Shown here piece after piece: positions 12,051 through 24,080 of a stretch of DNA of 64,000 nt (position 1 is the first letter of the stretch; every line of letters starts with the position of its first letter). A program made the translations under genes and the position numbers. The notes beneath the pieces were generated by a model that was not told the DNA's origin, did no database searches, and was given only the letters and a program-made list of their open reading frames with translations. The DNA is from Rotaria sordida. Lineage: Eukaryota; Rotifera; Eurotatoria; Philodinida; Philodinidae. Location of the stretch: positions 242,371-306,370 of the forward strand of contig CAJNOL010000069.1 of the NCBI GenBank assembly GCA_905250125.1, read 5' to 3'.

Positions 12051-13800
12051 CAAATATTTTATTTGTACAAATGATGAAAGACAAAAGATAAATCAACAAA
12101 ACACGACGAACAAAACAAAAAAAGAAACTTGATAAATGTGACAAGATAATAAACTACGGCTATACAAAAAAGAAACAAAAATCTATAAGATTAAAAGAAT
12201 AAATTAAAATATTTGGTGTTTAAATATAAAATCATAGTATCTGAATTTTCATATGACATTTGTAATAAACAAAAATATTTATATAGCAGAGGTCGCAAAT
12301 TTCAAAAGAAAAAAAAGAAAATATTGACAAACAATTTATAAAATTCATATTATTCGATATTAATACATATATGATGAAAGAAATCTATGATCTTACACGT
12401 CATGATTAGATTATTTTAACGAAAATAATAATAAGAGAAAGAAAACGATTGAAGAACGGTGTTTAAAAAGAAAAGGGCATCAGCTGTTACTCATTTGTAC
12501 GAACAGTTATTGGTTATTTGTAATTGACGAATCAAAAAAAAATTGCATTTTTTCTTTTGATGATAGACCGATTTTCGACTGTAACTTCAGTGAAATTAGT
12601 CCACTAATGATCAAACCATTGAAATTGTCTTTCAACTGATCATTAGATAAATTCTTTTGAAATAAAGAATAATATCTATATTCAACAGTCACCTCCGCGG
12701 GAAGTGTATCCGCTTCCCGAAACATCAATATAATTGTTAGTTTTCTGTAGCAGCAAATGTAACATTTGTCTACACTTTAAACTATTTGTGCAAGAGTTTA
12801 TGTATCAACTTATCAAAGATGTTAAACTTTTCAAAAATTACAGAAAAAGAAAGAAAAGATAATTAGATTGATAGAAATATTCGCATTTTTTCAATTATAT
12901 AATTAAAAATAATTTATTGAAACATTACACATGATCATTGTTTCTAATTTTAAACAACAACAATGTTATCTTATTTTCAATTAAATATAACTTTTATAAC
13001 GATGTCTAAATGAACTATAGTCGTTTTATCTTACTAACAACAATTAACATGTTTATTTCTTTCCGACAGATCGAATCAAATTAACGAATAAAAGCAATTT
13101 AAACATCAAAGCATTCCGATATGTTTGTAAAAAAATTTTCTTTATTTGTAATTGTTCAAGTATTTTAACATATATCATTCAGAATACTTATTGACATGAT
13201 GTACCAAAAAAAATGAAACACCATTGAATTCTACGATAAAGAAACTAACATTTAGGTATATAGACTATGTAATATTATTTATTCTTCATTGATATTAGTA
13301 AATAAAAGAGATCATGAGAGAATTATCAAAGGAGATTTACTTCTAAGTTTTCATACTTAAAAATGAAATGTTTTTATGTACTATAACGAATTTTGTATTC
13401 AGATATTTAAAAAAAAAACGATTTCTAAATATGATGATATGAATTACGACATAGAATTGTTCGCACATGGTTTCCAATCGATCGTCTTTTTCTCACCTAT
13501 ATCTACTTATTATCTAAAAGTTGTATATGTTAATACTAATTTTTTCCTTATCATTTTAAGCTGTTGTGTAGCGTATATAATCAGTTACGAACGAAAATGA
13601 AATATTTTTATACATATATATATCGATATCATTCATAAACAGACAAGTCTAACAATTTAACGGACTATAGTCAATGAGAAACATCGAATAAACAGATTAC
13701 TCTCTTGTGTTTTTTTCGATAGTGTACCAGCTGGATATATTCACTGTACGTATATATATATATATAGTCTATCATATTTAGAATTAAAACATATTGAATA
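12051..13800. other. Intergenic region upstream of CSDE1
   Basis: AT-rich gap between two divergent genes. It holds a short minus-strand ORF (12507-12728) whose start lies by a 7-bp inverted repeat, CGGGAAG...CTTCCCG. I cannot recognise the peptide and do not call it a gene. An (AT)n run at about 13750-13766 sits just upstream of the next gene. Confidence 0.55.
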
Positions 13801-14265
13801 ATGTTTCATCTTCCACCACCACCTCGTTTTACACTTCCACCACCACCAATGCTTGTATCAGACGTTATTGATAGGAAAATTCGATTTCGATTAACATGTT
13901 CGTCAATTCGACAACAACAACATCGACAAACGACTAATCTTCGCTTGATTATAATCAGCTGCATTAGTTTTCTTATTGTAATTATTCTCTTATTTATAAT
14001 AATCAAATTCTATCGTCGACGAAGATCTTCACTTTATGATAATGAATCAAAACCATCAAATAATGTATCAATAAGTAGTAGTCGTTCATATGAAACAATT
14101 TCAACTGAACATACGAGTGGTTATATTGAATCTAAAGATACATCAGCAACAACTTTTTCAACAAATCCAAATAATGTTTTATGTGTTTATTGTCATCAAG
14201 AACGTGATTATTCAAATGCTTCATTAACACCATACTATCATACACTTGAAATTCCTTCTTCGTAA
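13801..14265 (+). CDS. Orphan single-pass membrane protein with proline-rich N-terminus
   Basis: Intronless ORF of 154 codons. Residues 3-17 hold two PPPP runs separated by RFTL. Residues ~48-69 form one strong transmembrane helix (isoleucine/leucine-rich), followed at once by KFYRRRR, so the C-terminal ~80 residues are predicted cytosolic. There is no cleavable signal peptide, so it is likely a type III membrane protein. The tail is Ser/Thr-rich with a CVYC pair near the end. A polyadenylation-like AATAAA lies about 65 nt after the stop. I do not recognise the family. Codon usage matches neighbouring genes, which supports it being real. Confidence 0.6.
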   Translation: MFHLPPPPRFTLPPPPMLVSDVIDRKIRFRLTCSSIRQQQHRQTTNLRLIIISCISFLIVIILLFIIIKFYRRRRSSLYDNESKPSNNVSISSSRSYETISTEHTSGYIESKDTSATTFSTNPNNVLCVYCHQERDYSNASLTPYYHTLEIPSS

Positions 14266-15244
14266 AATTAATGTATATATTTAATTATTTTAAACAGTGA
14301 TTATGATTGCTTTTGTTTTGCTATTTAATAAAATAAATTCTTGTATGAATAATCATTGCAGAAACTATAAGACATTAGGAAAGTTTTCATATTCGATCAA
14401 ACAAAAATAATTTCAGGGATTTTTTTTTTCTTATCTAAATTATCTCGAAAATGATCATTTTTAGGTCGAATAAGTTTATGATCAATAGAAAAATTATAGA
14501 GCAAGTTTTGTTTATCGTGTTACCAACGAACAAAAAAAACAAACAAATTCATTTCAGTTCAATCTTATTGGAGTGTATTCCACACAAAAGTTAAATTCAA
14601 TTTAAATCAATTAATTAGAAGAATGATTAGATTAATTGATTTATTTGAGCATGAGTTCAATATGATACATATCATTAAAATAAAATTTGATATCATAATC
14701 GAATTTTACAGTGATAAAAGTATTAGAGAGAATTTTTTGTAATAAATTAATATTTTATTCAAGAAAACCAAAAAAACCCCATAGACATTATTTAGAGTTA
14801 CTTATACATTCGAAGAATAAAATGACACATCTAGCATATGGAATATTTTAATTCATTATCTTGGAGTTAGTTTCATAGATTTCAAATCATCCGATTTTTA
14901 GAGTAAAATTTTTCTGAAAAACATTCATTAATTAAGACACAAATGACTTGTTATCTTTTAAAAATGGTTGATCATTTGAATAGCTTCCATAGATATACTA
15001 ATATGATTATTTTCGTCACAAAAAAAAATTGCAGTCAATACGAAGGTGTTATTACTGGTTTGATCATGCGACTACTTAATTAACGAAGAATAATAAATTC
15101 AATACACGTTGGAAGACAAAAAAAAAAGGAATAATTAATTTTGATGAAAAGCTTTCATTAAGCGTTCGACTCATGTGATACACGAGAAAAATCATTTGTA
15201 ATAGAAGTGTTGGTATTATTTTGATTTGAAATTAATATATGTTC

Positions 15245-15541
15245 CTAATTTTGTACAGGTTTCTTGATAGAACTACAGCTTGATTGCGGACAGTTTTTTT
15301 TTTGCCTGATTAAGGAAAAATATCTGCAAAACAGAATCGGGGAAGGGGAGAGACAAGTTTTTACAATTAAATCTTGACGAACATTGATTGAAGCGTTGCA
15401 CAATTTACGTGTACGAGCCCATACTTGAGTTGCATTCTTATTTATTCGTTTCATTCCAAAATGATAATTTTTGAAGATTATACCATTCTTGCTAAGTTGT
15501 GTGGTAATTGTAGAAAAGCTATCATTTTTCATGATGAGCAT
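15245..15541 (-). pseudogene. Possible FLYWCH-type zinc finger fragment
   Basis: A 98-residue ORF. Its first half, GIIFKNYHFGMKRINKN then QVWARTRKLCNASI, has the spacing of a FLYWCH finger as often found next to MULE-type transposase genes in invertebrates. The first metal-ligand Cys after the Trp is missing (WA), and no His-x-His follows in a convincing position. The flanks do not extend the similarity. I infer a decayed mobile-element or duplicated-gene fragment; a chance ORF is possible. Confidence 0.25.
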
Positions 15542-15727
15542 TTTTATCTATTTCATCCAGCTTCATCTTCATCCCTTTAAATATTTTCGTTCACAAAATG
15601 ACCTAGATGACATGTGACTTTCAATACTAGACTAGCTTGAAGCAGTTGACATTCTTAAATCGAGCTATCTACACGGATCATCTTACTATATCTATATTCA
15701 TTCTTTTCCATAATGAGAACATTTTTG

Positions 15728-15743
15728 TCTCTCTCTCTCTCTC
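15728..15743. repeat. CT dinucleotide microsatellite
   Basis: Uninterrupted (TC)8 run inside the gene-free interval. Confidence 0.9.
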
Positions 15744-15793
15744 GCCGACTCTACTTTGCGGTCATTTTTATTTCTCTCCCTCCGATTCTGTTG

Positions 15794-15834
15794 TGCGAAC
15801 ATTTTGTTCCTCTTATTAAGAAAAAATGTTCGCA
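15794..15834. repeat. Hairpin with 11-bp perfect arms
   Basis: TGCGAACATTT at 15794-15804 and its reverse complement AAATGTTCGCA at 15824-15834, 19 nt apart. A related GAACATTTTTGTC occurs about 75 nt upstream. Function unknown. Confidence 0.7.
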
Positions 15835-17720
15835 ATCATGAAGACACGCTTAATAGATAATTCTAATAAAATACGATTCAATGGTCGTAGATTGATCTGT
15901 TAATTTTTAACGGATAATCATTGATAGAGTTATTGAATTCTATTGAAAGGCTACTTTCAATATTTACAATTCTATCGTACAGCAAGTTGTACGATCGGTT
16001 CTTCATCTGTTACTATGAATATAAGAATTATGTAGTAGCCGTTCACGAAGAAATGATATAGATAAAATTCTTAAATAATCAGCTTAGTATATCTGATTAC
16101 TTGATAAACATCTTAAGTCCCTAGGTGAAGTTCATCATATTTTATTACTATTTCATTTTGTAAAAAAAACAAAAAAAAACTGATGTATAGTTTGTTATGT
16201 TTAATAAATATCGAACGACTTACTCGTTATTGATAGTAAATTAATATCAAACAGATGATAGAAATTTTGTTTATAATAATTGATGTTTCAAAATAAAAAT
16301 AGTTGAAATAAGTAAACGCTGAGAAAAATAAAAAGAGATTCTTTCAGATTAGATTCGTACAAATTCAAGACATCTGAAAAATTTATTAGTTATATGAGTA
16401 GAACTTTACTATATATATATTTATTGAATAAGAAATATGAGTAATTTAATCAAAATCTTCATACCATTTTATTATTTCGAGAAAGATCTAGTAATCAATA
16501 ATATTTCAACAATATCTATGTGGTTAGTTATGTATAAGTATAGTACATATCAATATATTTCTTTATTAGAGAAATTCTCTATAGACACAATGGAATGACA
16601 ATTAATAGAAAAATGACAAATGTTTTTCATTATTTTGCATCAAACCATGTAAAATTAATCATCTAGAATGGATTATTTTAAATATGAATGACCTAATCGT
16701 TTCTATATCTATCAACTAATATAGAAACTTTGTCGATAAACAAATATTGTTTTCATCTAGGTCATCTCTAGTGTAACCGTTAAGTTATTTATCATATTTA
16801 TGCTTGACATTTGCCAGATTGTTTCGTATTTTCTTTTTTCTTATCAGAAACAAAGTTTCTACTAACAGTTGTCCTTGAGATGTCTAATTTTTAACCATAC
16901 ATAAGATTTAGTCAAATACGTACTATTTATGCTTATCGTTATAAAACTTTTAACTAACTATCGATTAGTGTTACTTGTCTAACGAATAATTCGTTTACAA
17001 TATGTTATATAATTGCTGAGTTTTCCCTCAAGTAATAAAAAAAAAAAACGAAGCAAAAAAAAAAAATAACAGAATACATAATTTAATTATCGACTTTAAT
17101 ATAATTTAGCACTTATAAATGTTCATTGTTTTAATGTAATATGTTGTCATTAAATACAAAAAAATAAATAAAATAAAACTTGATATTAGACAATAATAAT
17201 CGATAAAAATTAAATGTAATATTTTTCATTCTGTTCATTACAAAAATTTTATTTCTTCTTTCTTTCATAAATACACATGTGACAAAATTACTGACGTTCA
17301 TCAACATACATAAAAAAGAAAAAAAGAAAAAAAAAAAGCATTTCATCCCTCACCGATAAGTAGTCTTCTCTATTTCCTCTTAAAAAAAAATATGATTATC
17401 ATTCGTAATATTACATATTCAATTGGCATGAAAAGGAAAGAAAAGAGAAAGAGGTATTAACATTAACACACACTCACCCACAAAGACATACTGTTCATGT
17501 CGAAATAAAAATAATTCTCAGAAAGAAAAAAAAAAAAGAGAGGATACCTATGTGTATTGATAATTGACGAGGATACTATCTAGCTTGGCAGCAACCCGTC
17601 ATTATGAAAAAAAAAAGAAAGGATAAGCAACTTTGCCGATATGAAAGAGAAGTGTAAAGGGCTTCACACAGTGCAAGAAAAAAAATAAAGATGGATCGCA
17701 ACTTTTTTCTTTTCTTTTTG

Positions 17721-19397
17721 TTAACTCAAATCGAGTTTAAATATACAATGATACATTTGTTGTTCATTTTCATTTGTACTAATAGAAGATAATTGTAATG
17801 CATCAATAAATTGTTTACCAAAATAAATATCATTTGTTTCATTTTGATGTATTGATAAAAACTTTCTTTTACTTTTAAATATAATTATATGTGGAATAAA
17901 TTCTTGATAATTTCCAGCAAAAAGTATATTATTCATTTTATGTTTTTGTTGTTGTTCATAAAGACGTTCAATAGTTAATGTACGTAAATTATCTAATCGA
18001 TTATTTTGTTGACATTTTATAAATAATGTTTTACTATGAAATGTATCAATGCCATGAAATTCTAAACATATACGTTCAGGATATGAACAATGATAATGAA
18101 TTTCTTCTTGAATACGTTTTAATGCTAGAATACATTGTTCAATTTGTAATGATGATTCAAGACGTAATGTCAATAATGTTAAATGAAGATGATGAGGATC
18201 AATTAATAGAATATGTGAAGATGAAGAAGAAAAAATTGAAGGATATGTAGAAAGTAAATGTTCTCGATATGCAATATAATGAGATATAATTGATGAATCA
18301 TTTATTGGTATTGATATTAAATAGTTCGGTTTATATAAACCATCGGTTAAAGTTAAATAACGTTTTGTTGATAAATTATGGTCCATATCAATAGGTTTTT
18401 CATCTTGAGCACTTCTGATAACACGAACAAAAAAAAAAAAAAAAAAAAAAGATAAAATCATAAAATGTTCGTTTGAAATCATTAGAAGACTTACTTTGTT
18501 TCAATAAGATTTTCATGTCGTTTAATAATATCATCAATTGTTTGTTGATTACCAGTTGAACCAAATATTAAATCAATATGTGATTTTTTATCCCAAATAA
18601 TTTCATTAACATATTTAAAATGTTGTATACGATTTTTAGATATATCAAGTATATTTGTATGTCGATCATTTATTGTTGATAAATCAGTTTTAAAATCAAA
18701 ATCATTAAATGGTTTTTCTTGTAAACCAAGAATATGATCAATATAACCAACACGTATATAATGTTTATCAAGACGATTATCACATTCAATATATGATATA
18801 ATATCATCAGCTGTTTTCATTGAATATTTTTTTATTTCTTCATTATTATGTTCATCATTATGTGATATTTTATTATGATTATTAATCGATGCTGTTGGTG
18901 AAAGAAGTCTACCATTTGTTGGTGAACGTGGAGTAGACGTATTATTATTTATATTAATAGTTAATGCTTGAATATTATTTTCATCAAACCATTTAAGTAA
19001 ACGTGAATATATCGATAAAATCATTGGTTGATTACGTAATGTTTCACTATAAGATTGAAGAAGTTTTTGAACAAGTAAAATTTGATCAGGTGTAAGACGA
19101 GGCGCTGTTATTATTATTTCAGGTGGCTTTTTAGGATAAGATCCTATTATGATTATTATTAACAAGAAAAAAAAATTTATTAAGAATTAAAATTTATTTT
19201 TTTTTAAAAATACAATATTTACCATCTAATTGTAATGTTAATGAAACATCATATTGATCAGCTCGTATTTTTAATATATAAGAAAATTGTCCAATAGATG
19301 ATAGAATACGAATATTATCTTTAAAATGATCACGAAGTAAATTCATTTCTTCTTCTTGTCCAGCACTATTTGATTTATTTTCAATTTTAGTGGCCAT
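17721..19397 (-). CDS. LENG9: LENG9-like protein: RWD + MJ1316 + 2H phosphoesterase domains
   Basis: Three exons (19223-19397, 18495-19143, 17721-18414), 505 residues. Residues ~14-115 look like an RWD domain: EEEMNLLRDHF at the start, SYPKKPPEI in the middle (the YPx(n)PP hallmark), then helices with LSIYSRLLKWFDEN. Residues ~165-256 match the MJ1316/DUF504 RNA cyclic-group-end domain: ADDIISYIECDNRLD, VGYIDHILGL, KNRIQHFKY, IIWDKK, DLIFGSTG. From ~300 there is an AKAP7/LigT-like 2H domain: PNYLISIPIN, first catalytic H353-L-T355 (HLHLTLL), second site H451-I-I453 (PHIIIFK). The combination is that of LENG9 and suggests processing or recognition of 2',3'-cyclic RNA ends. The vertebrate CCCH finger is absent here. 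The second H-x-T has Ile in place of Thr, so catalysis may be impaired. A long A-tract lies in intron 2. Confidence 0.85.
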
Positions 19398-20090
19398 ACA
19401 ATTATAATATTCTAAATTTAAATAATTAGTAGTTATAAAAAGAAAATAATTTTATCTCGAGCTTTGTTTTCTCTTTATTTTTCTCTCACAAATGTGTACT
19501 CACCTGGTGTACGTAAAGAATACAACAAATGGATGGATTACATCGAAGATTTTAGTGTACTATCGTGTAACTTATGTTACTCACTCACACGCTGACCTTT
19601 GTAAGTCAGCCTGGATGAATGAATCAATATGGGAGAACTAACAAGGGATTATCATATCATCATCATATTCATGATAAATAAATATGATTGGTTTTAGTTT
19701 TTCAACCAATCATTTATTTATATATTAATTTAATATTATTTGTAGTAATTTCTTACTTGACTAAATATAATATACGCAAAATCGATTTTCTATGAATAAA
19801 ATTATCCTCAATAACCAATAGAAAATTAGATTGAAACCTTTATGATGATGTATTTTTATTTTCTAAACTATGTGCTTGAATGTGTTAAAAAATATGCATA
19901 TTCATCATGATGGTGGAGAACAGAGTTATAGATTTCTTGAGCAATTAAAATGACGATGCATTTCATCTTATTTATTTGTTTATTTTTATTCTTCTATATA
20001 TATACAACACTGTTCATTTTGTATAAAATAATTCAATATTGTTTTTTTTAATTTATTTAAGATAACTTATAATAACAAAAAAATAAGAAA
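19398..20090. promoter_or_regulatory. Divergent promoter region of LENG9-like and RPL10 genes
   Basis: A 693-bp gap between two divergent start codons, so both promoters should lie here. I see no clear TATA box. A pyrimidine-rich stretch and short AT runs precede RPL10. Inferred from gene layout only. Confidence 0.5.
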
Positions 20091-20794
20091 ATGGGTCGCC
20101 GACCTGCTCGATGCTACCGTTATTGCAAGAACAAACCATATGTAAGTTATTTCAAAACAAAAAGGAATCTATTTATTTATCTTTGTTTTTTGAATAGCCA
20201 AAATCTCGTTTTTGTCGTGGTGTACCTGATCCAAAAATTCGTATATTTGACTTAGGTCGAAAAAAAGCTCGTGTTGATGAATTTCCATTATGTGTTCATC
20301 TTGTTTCCGATGAATATGAACAATTATCTAGTGAAGCACTTGAAGCTGGACGTATTTGTGCTAACAAATATTTAGTTAAACATTGTGGCAAAGATGCATT
20401 TCATATACGTATGCGTGTTCATCCATTTCATGTACTTCGTATTAATAAAATGTTATCATGTGCTGGTGCTGATCGTTTACAAACAGGTATGCGTGGTGCA
20501 TTTGGTAAACCATTAGGTACTGTTGCTCGTGTTAATATTGGTCAAGTTATTATGTCAGTTCGTGTTAAAGATCAACATAAAGCACAAACTATTGAAGCTT
20601 TACGTCGTGCTAAATTTAAATTTCCTGGTCGACAAAAAATTTTCGTTTCGGATAAATGGGGTTTTACAAAATTTAGTCGTGAAGATTATGATCGTTTAAT
20701 GCAACAAGGACAATTACAATATGATGGTGCCAATGTTAAATATCTGCCCAATCATGGTCCACTTGCCCATTGGAAAAAACGACAAACTGTTTAA
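20091..20794 (+). CDS. RPL10: 60S ribosomal protein L10 (uL16)
   Basis: Two exons, 20091-20141 and 20198-20794, giving 215 residues (human 214). Starts [20 protein letters not shown] and continues with [54 protein letters not shown] and KWGFTKF, all near-identical to eukaryotic L10. uL16 sits by the P-site and peptidyl-transferase centre and joins late 60S maturation with NMD3. The short first exon and single intron are unremarkable. A polyadenylation-like AATAAA follows about 120 nt after the stop. Very high confidence. Confidence 0.98.
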
Positions 20795-22225
20795 GATAAT
20801 TTGTTAAAAAAAAAATTCTTGTTACTTGTTCTTCTGCAATTAACGAAAGCAAAAACAAAAGTTTTATGGAATAAGATCATTTTTTTTGTTTAAAAAAAAA
20901 AGAAAAAAGAAGAAGAATAAAATATAAACCGAGCAGTTGATTTTATTTTAATATTCTTATTATTATTAAAAGAATTAGATAAAAGTAATTGAAAAATACA
21001 AAAAAACGAAGAATTAATGAAATTAAGCAATAAAATAGTTATCATTTTCTATTAACTCTTTACTCTCTCTCTTTTCCCCTTTAGTTATTGAACTGACCAT
21101 TTATAAAACGATTGTAGAAAATAAACGAAACATAGAATTCAAAAATTTTCAGAAAATGTCTTGTAGTAAGGTCCATAAACTATCAAGTGATAAGAAAATA
21201 TTTTGTTTCGTGTTATTTCATTTTTTCAATAAAATATTTTTCTGCCAACAAACAAGATATATGATGGAAATGTATTGTGTGATATATAACGATGACAATA
21301 TCTACTATTGATATCAATATCATCCAAAAATGTCATAAAAACTAGGTAGAAAAGATATCGTAAAACACAGAATGGTGACTATAGTTTTTTCAGCGCCTAC
21401 AACTTCAACATAGAATTTTCTCACATCATACAAAATGGTAGAGCAAATCATTCTCTACATTGTTTTTTCATCGGATTACATTAGACTGACGAAGGCTCTA
21501 GATAGGATTTTTTTGTCAAGTCATTCTCTTCCAAATGACCACTAGAATGACCAAATGAGAGTGTGCCTGATCAGCTTGTCTATATTATTGATATATTGGA
21601 GACATTAGTACTTTATTCCAATGATTGTTTCATTAGTAGCTCTTCTGTAATCGCTATGGAAGGTTAAGAAATTGAAAAATTTCTCTATGATTATGTTTGG
21701 TTTTTTTTTCCTGTCCATCATGATTTTTAACTAAACAATTTATTAAAAAGAGAATATAGATGAGTTTATAAGAATGGAAAATTATTTTCATCATAAATGT
21801 TTTCGCAAATATTTGACTGTAAATCAAGTTTCATTTAGTTACAGTCAAGTCACTTTCAATCATTTCTATCAAGTAAACAAACGATAAGTATAAAATAATA
21901 AACTTGAGTACTCCTCTTGATTCATTAGAGAAAACATTTCCTTTTGATATTAAGTTTTCTATGCCATTACAAAAAAACACAAGGTATCAACTGTTAGCTA
22001 TACATGCAATAACACAACTATTTGAACGAAAAAAATGACAATTATTTGTTTATTTTGTTGAGCAACCGTTGTAAATATAGATGTTAAATAGAGAATATAA
22101 CATATAGTTAGTTTTTACTTTACTTTACATATATTAACAAACACTCTCACGTGATCATCAATAATTGATGTTTTTTCAATAGAAATAATCCGTTTAATTT
22201 AGATTCTATAGCTTATTATTATACT

Positions 22226-22318
22226 ATCTTTAACAGGCCTAGCCTGCCTATGACAGGCTTTTATCATCCCTAGCCTGCATGGATCTGTTGTCTTTTTTCC
22301 TCGGCCTGCCTGTTAAGG
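22226..22318. repeat. Small GC-richer inverted-repeat unit
   Basis: Begins near CTTTAACAGGCCTAGCC and ends in GGCCTGCCTGTTAAGG, so TTAACAGGC faces its reverse complement. Inside, the pair AGCCTGC / ACAGGC recurs. GC content is clearly higher than the flanks. Possibly a very small foldback/MITE; no clean target-site duplication seen. Confidence 0.5.
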
Positions 22319-22985
22319 TCTATCGATATTTTTTACCTCAATATCTTGGTCATGATAAAAAATAATCAATTATTATTTGCATAGAAAGTCTGACAAGTCA
22401 ATGAAATCCATTTGGATGACACCAGTAAAAATTTCTAATGGGAACATTTAACAAAGTATTTTAAAATGTTCATTATACGATGTACTCCCTTGTTATCTGA
22501 GTAGTCGAATATTTAAAACTATGAGTGGACAAGAAAAATTTTGACTGCAGAAGTTTTGTTCTACTTGGTAAAGACAATGAGAAAGCGTTTATTTTTTTAC
22601 AATAAAGATATTTCTACAGAGAAGTGATTGATTTCGAGCGAAAATCGCTGAGCTTGAGTTTAGACTATACTCTATAACGAGGTGTTTACATTATGCACGT
22701 ATTGACAGTGTAAGTTCTTACTCTAGATTTAATATGAATTGAGAAGTATTGATAATACAAAAATGAAGAATAGAATGACATTCATATTGAGAAAAGCAAT
22801 CTAGTTTTTGTACAAGAATATTTTGAACGAATCTAAGAGGCAAATATGTTACTCATAGTATTAAAACTAAAAGAGGACCAACTTGCAGTAATTGCTAAAC
22901 ATTTAGCACAAAAAGATAGTTCAGTTTCAGCTAAATTAGTGAGGATTCAAAAACAATTCAGAGCAAATAATAACAAGCAGAAAAA

Positions 22986-23019
22986 GGAGAGGTCGATAAG
23001 TAATGAGACCGACCTCTCC
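22986..23019. repeat. Hairpin with 10-bp perfect arms
   Basis: GGAGAGGTCG at 22986-22995 and CGACCTCTCC at 23010-23019, a 14-nt loop between. It sits at the outer edge of the large foldback that follows. Confidence 0.8.
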
Positions 23020-23029
23020 AAAAGATTTT

Positions 23030-24080
23030 TTTTTGTTTTTCTATACACAACTGTCGCAAAAGAATTTCGGAAGTGGTCATTAGTAGAATTAGCTCTTTTG
23101 TACTTATTTAAACTGCACTCGAATCGTTTGAAATAGTCAATAAACATGTGATATCCGACTGTTGATGCTAATTAGGCGCATTTAACAATTAATATGGCGG
23201 TCGATCATGTTAGTTTTTATATGGCTTGATAGAGATTTTTGAACGATCCAAAGTGCTGCGAAAACATCGAAGATGACACGCTAGTCATTAAAAAATATCT
23301 GAGGATATTGTTCCCTAGACAAGTTTTTAAGTATTTTTGATTATTATTTCGTAGACATCTCTTAGAAAACGTACAGTTTAGATAAAAACTAAAATCATAT
23401 TATAAATTACTATTTAACACTGACTCGGTCTATGTGAATTTCAAATCGTGTTATCGAAAAATTGCCGCTGATCTCACTCAGAAGCAATTCAAAAAATGAA
23501 TCTCGTCCAAATGGCGTTTTGATGGCATATGCATATAATATTTTGTATTCTAGTATCATTGTACAACGTTAGAATTTTTCCCACTGATGAAATCACTTTT
23601 AAATATGATTCGATTTTTTGACTTCATTCCGACAGAAGCCAGGGACAATTTTTTCGATGAAAAGATTTAAGATTCACATAAACCTAGTTAGTGTTAAATA
23701 CTGATTTATAATACGATTTTAGTTTCTATCTAAACTGTTGTTTTCTAATAGAAATATATGAAAATACGAGTTCAAAATACTGAAGTACATGTCTGAGAAC
23801 AGTAACTCTTGGACTTTTTTTTGGATAGTCAGTATGCTGTGTTCAATGTTTTCGTAGCATTTCGACGTGTTTAGAAATTTCTATTGAGCTATATGAAAAC
23901 CAGCATAGTCAACTACTGTATTGGTGGTTAAATAGACTTCATTATCATCAATGGTCGAATAGCATATGTTTATGGACTGTTTCAAATGATCTGAGTACAA
24001 TGTAAACAAGTGCAATAGGAATGATCTTATCAGCGACCATTTTCGATATCCTTTTGCCACAGTTTTCCACAAAGAAAAAC
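23030..24080. mobile_element. Large foldback element, diverged inverted arms of ~470 bp
   Basis: The left arm (~23030-23500) and right arm (~23605-24080) are reverse complements with scattered mismatches and small indels, centred near 23554. Clear anchors are TTTAGATAAAAACTAAAATC (left) against GATTTTAGTTTCTATCTAAA (right), and AACACTGACTCGG against its diverged partner CCTAGTTAGTGTT. The arms also give matching peptides, TVAKEFRKWSLVELALLYLF on plus and TVAKGYRKWSLIRSFLLHLF on minus, which simply mirrors the DNA repeat or reflects a duplicated ORF. Arm divergence suggests an old insertion. Family unknown. Confidence 0.75.

Larger units (their letters stand above)
14266..17720. other. Gene-free interval with remnant fragments
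   Basis: About 3.4 kb between convergent genes, mostly AT-rich. It holds a FLYWCH-like ORF fragment, a CT microsatellite and a hairpin, listed separately. No intact gene seen. Confidence 0.6.
20795..23020. other. Gene-free start of the repeat island
   Basis: About 2.2 kb downstream of RPL10 with no recognisable gene. It includes the small inverted-repeat unit at 22226-22318. A short ORF begins at 22846 with a weakly helix-turn-helix-like start (LAVIAKHLAQKDSSVSAKL), possibly transposase-derived; it leads into the foldback. Confidence 0.5.

Noticed and set aside
12507..12728. Minus-strand ORF upstream of CSDE1
   Set aside because: No signal, domain or flanking exon; left in the intergenic note.
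18026..18250. Plus-strand ORF of 74 codons
   Set aside because: Antisense shadow of the 2H domain exon of the LENG9-like gene.
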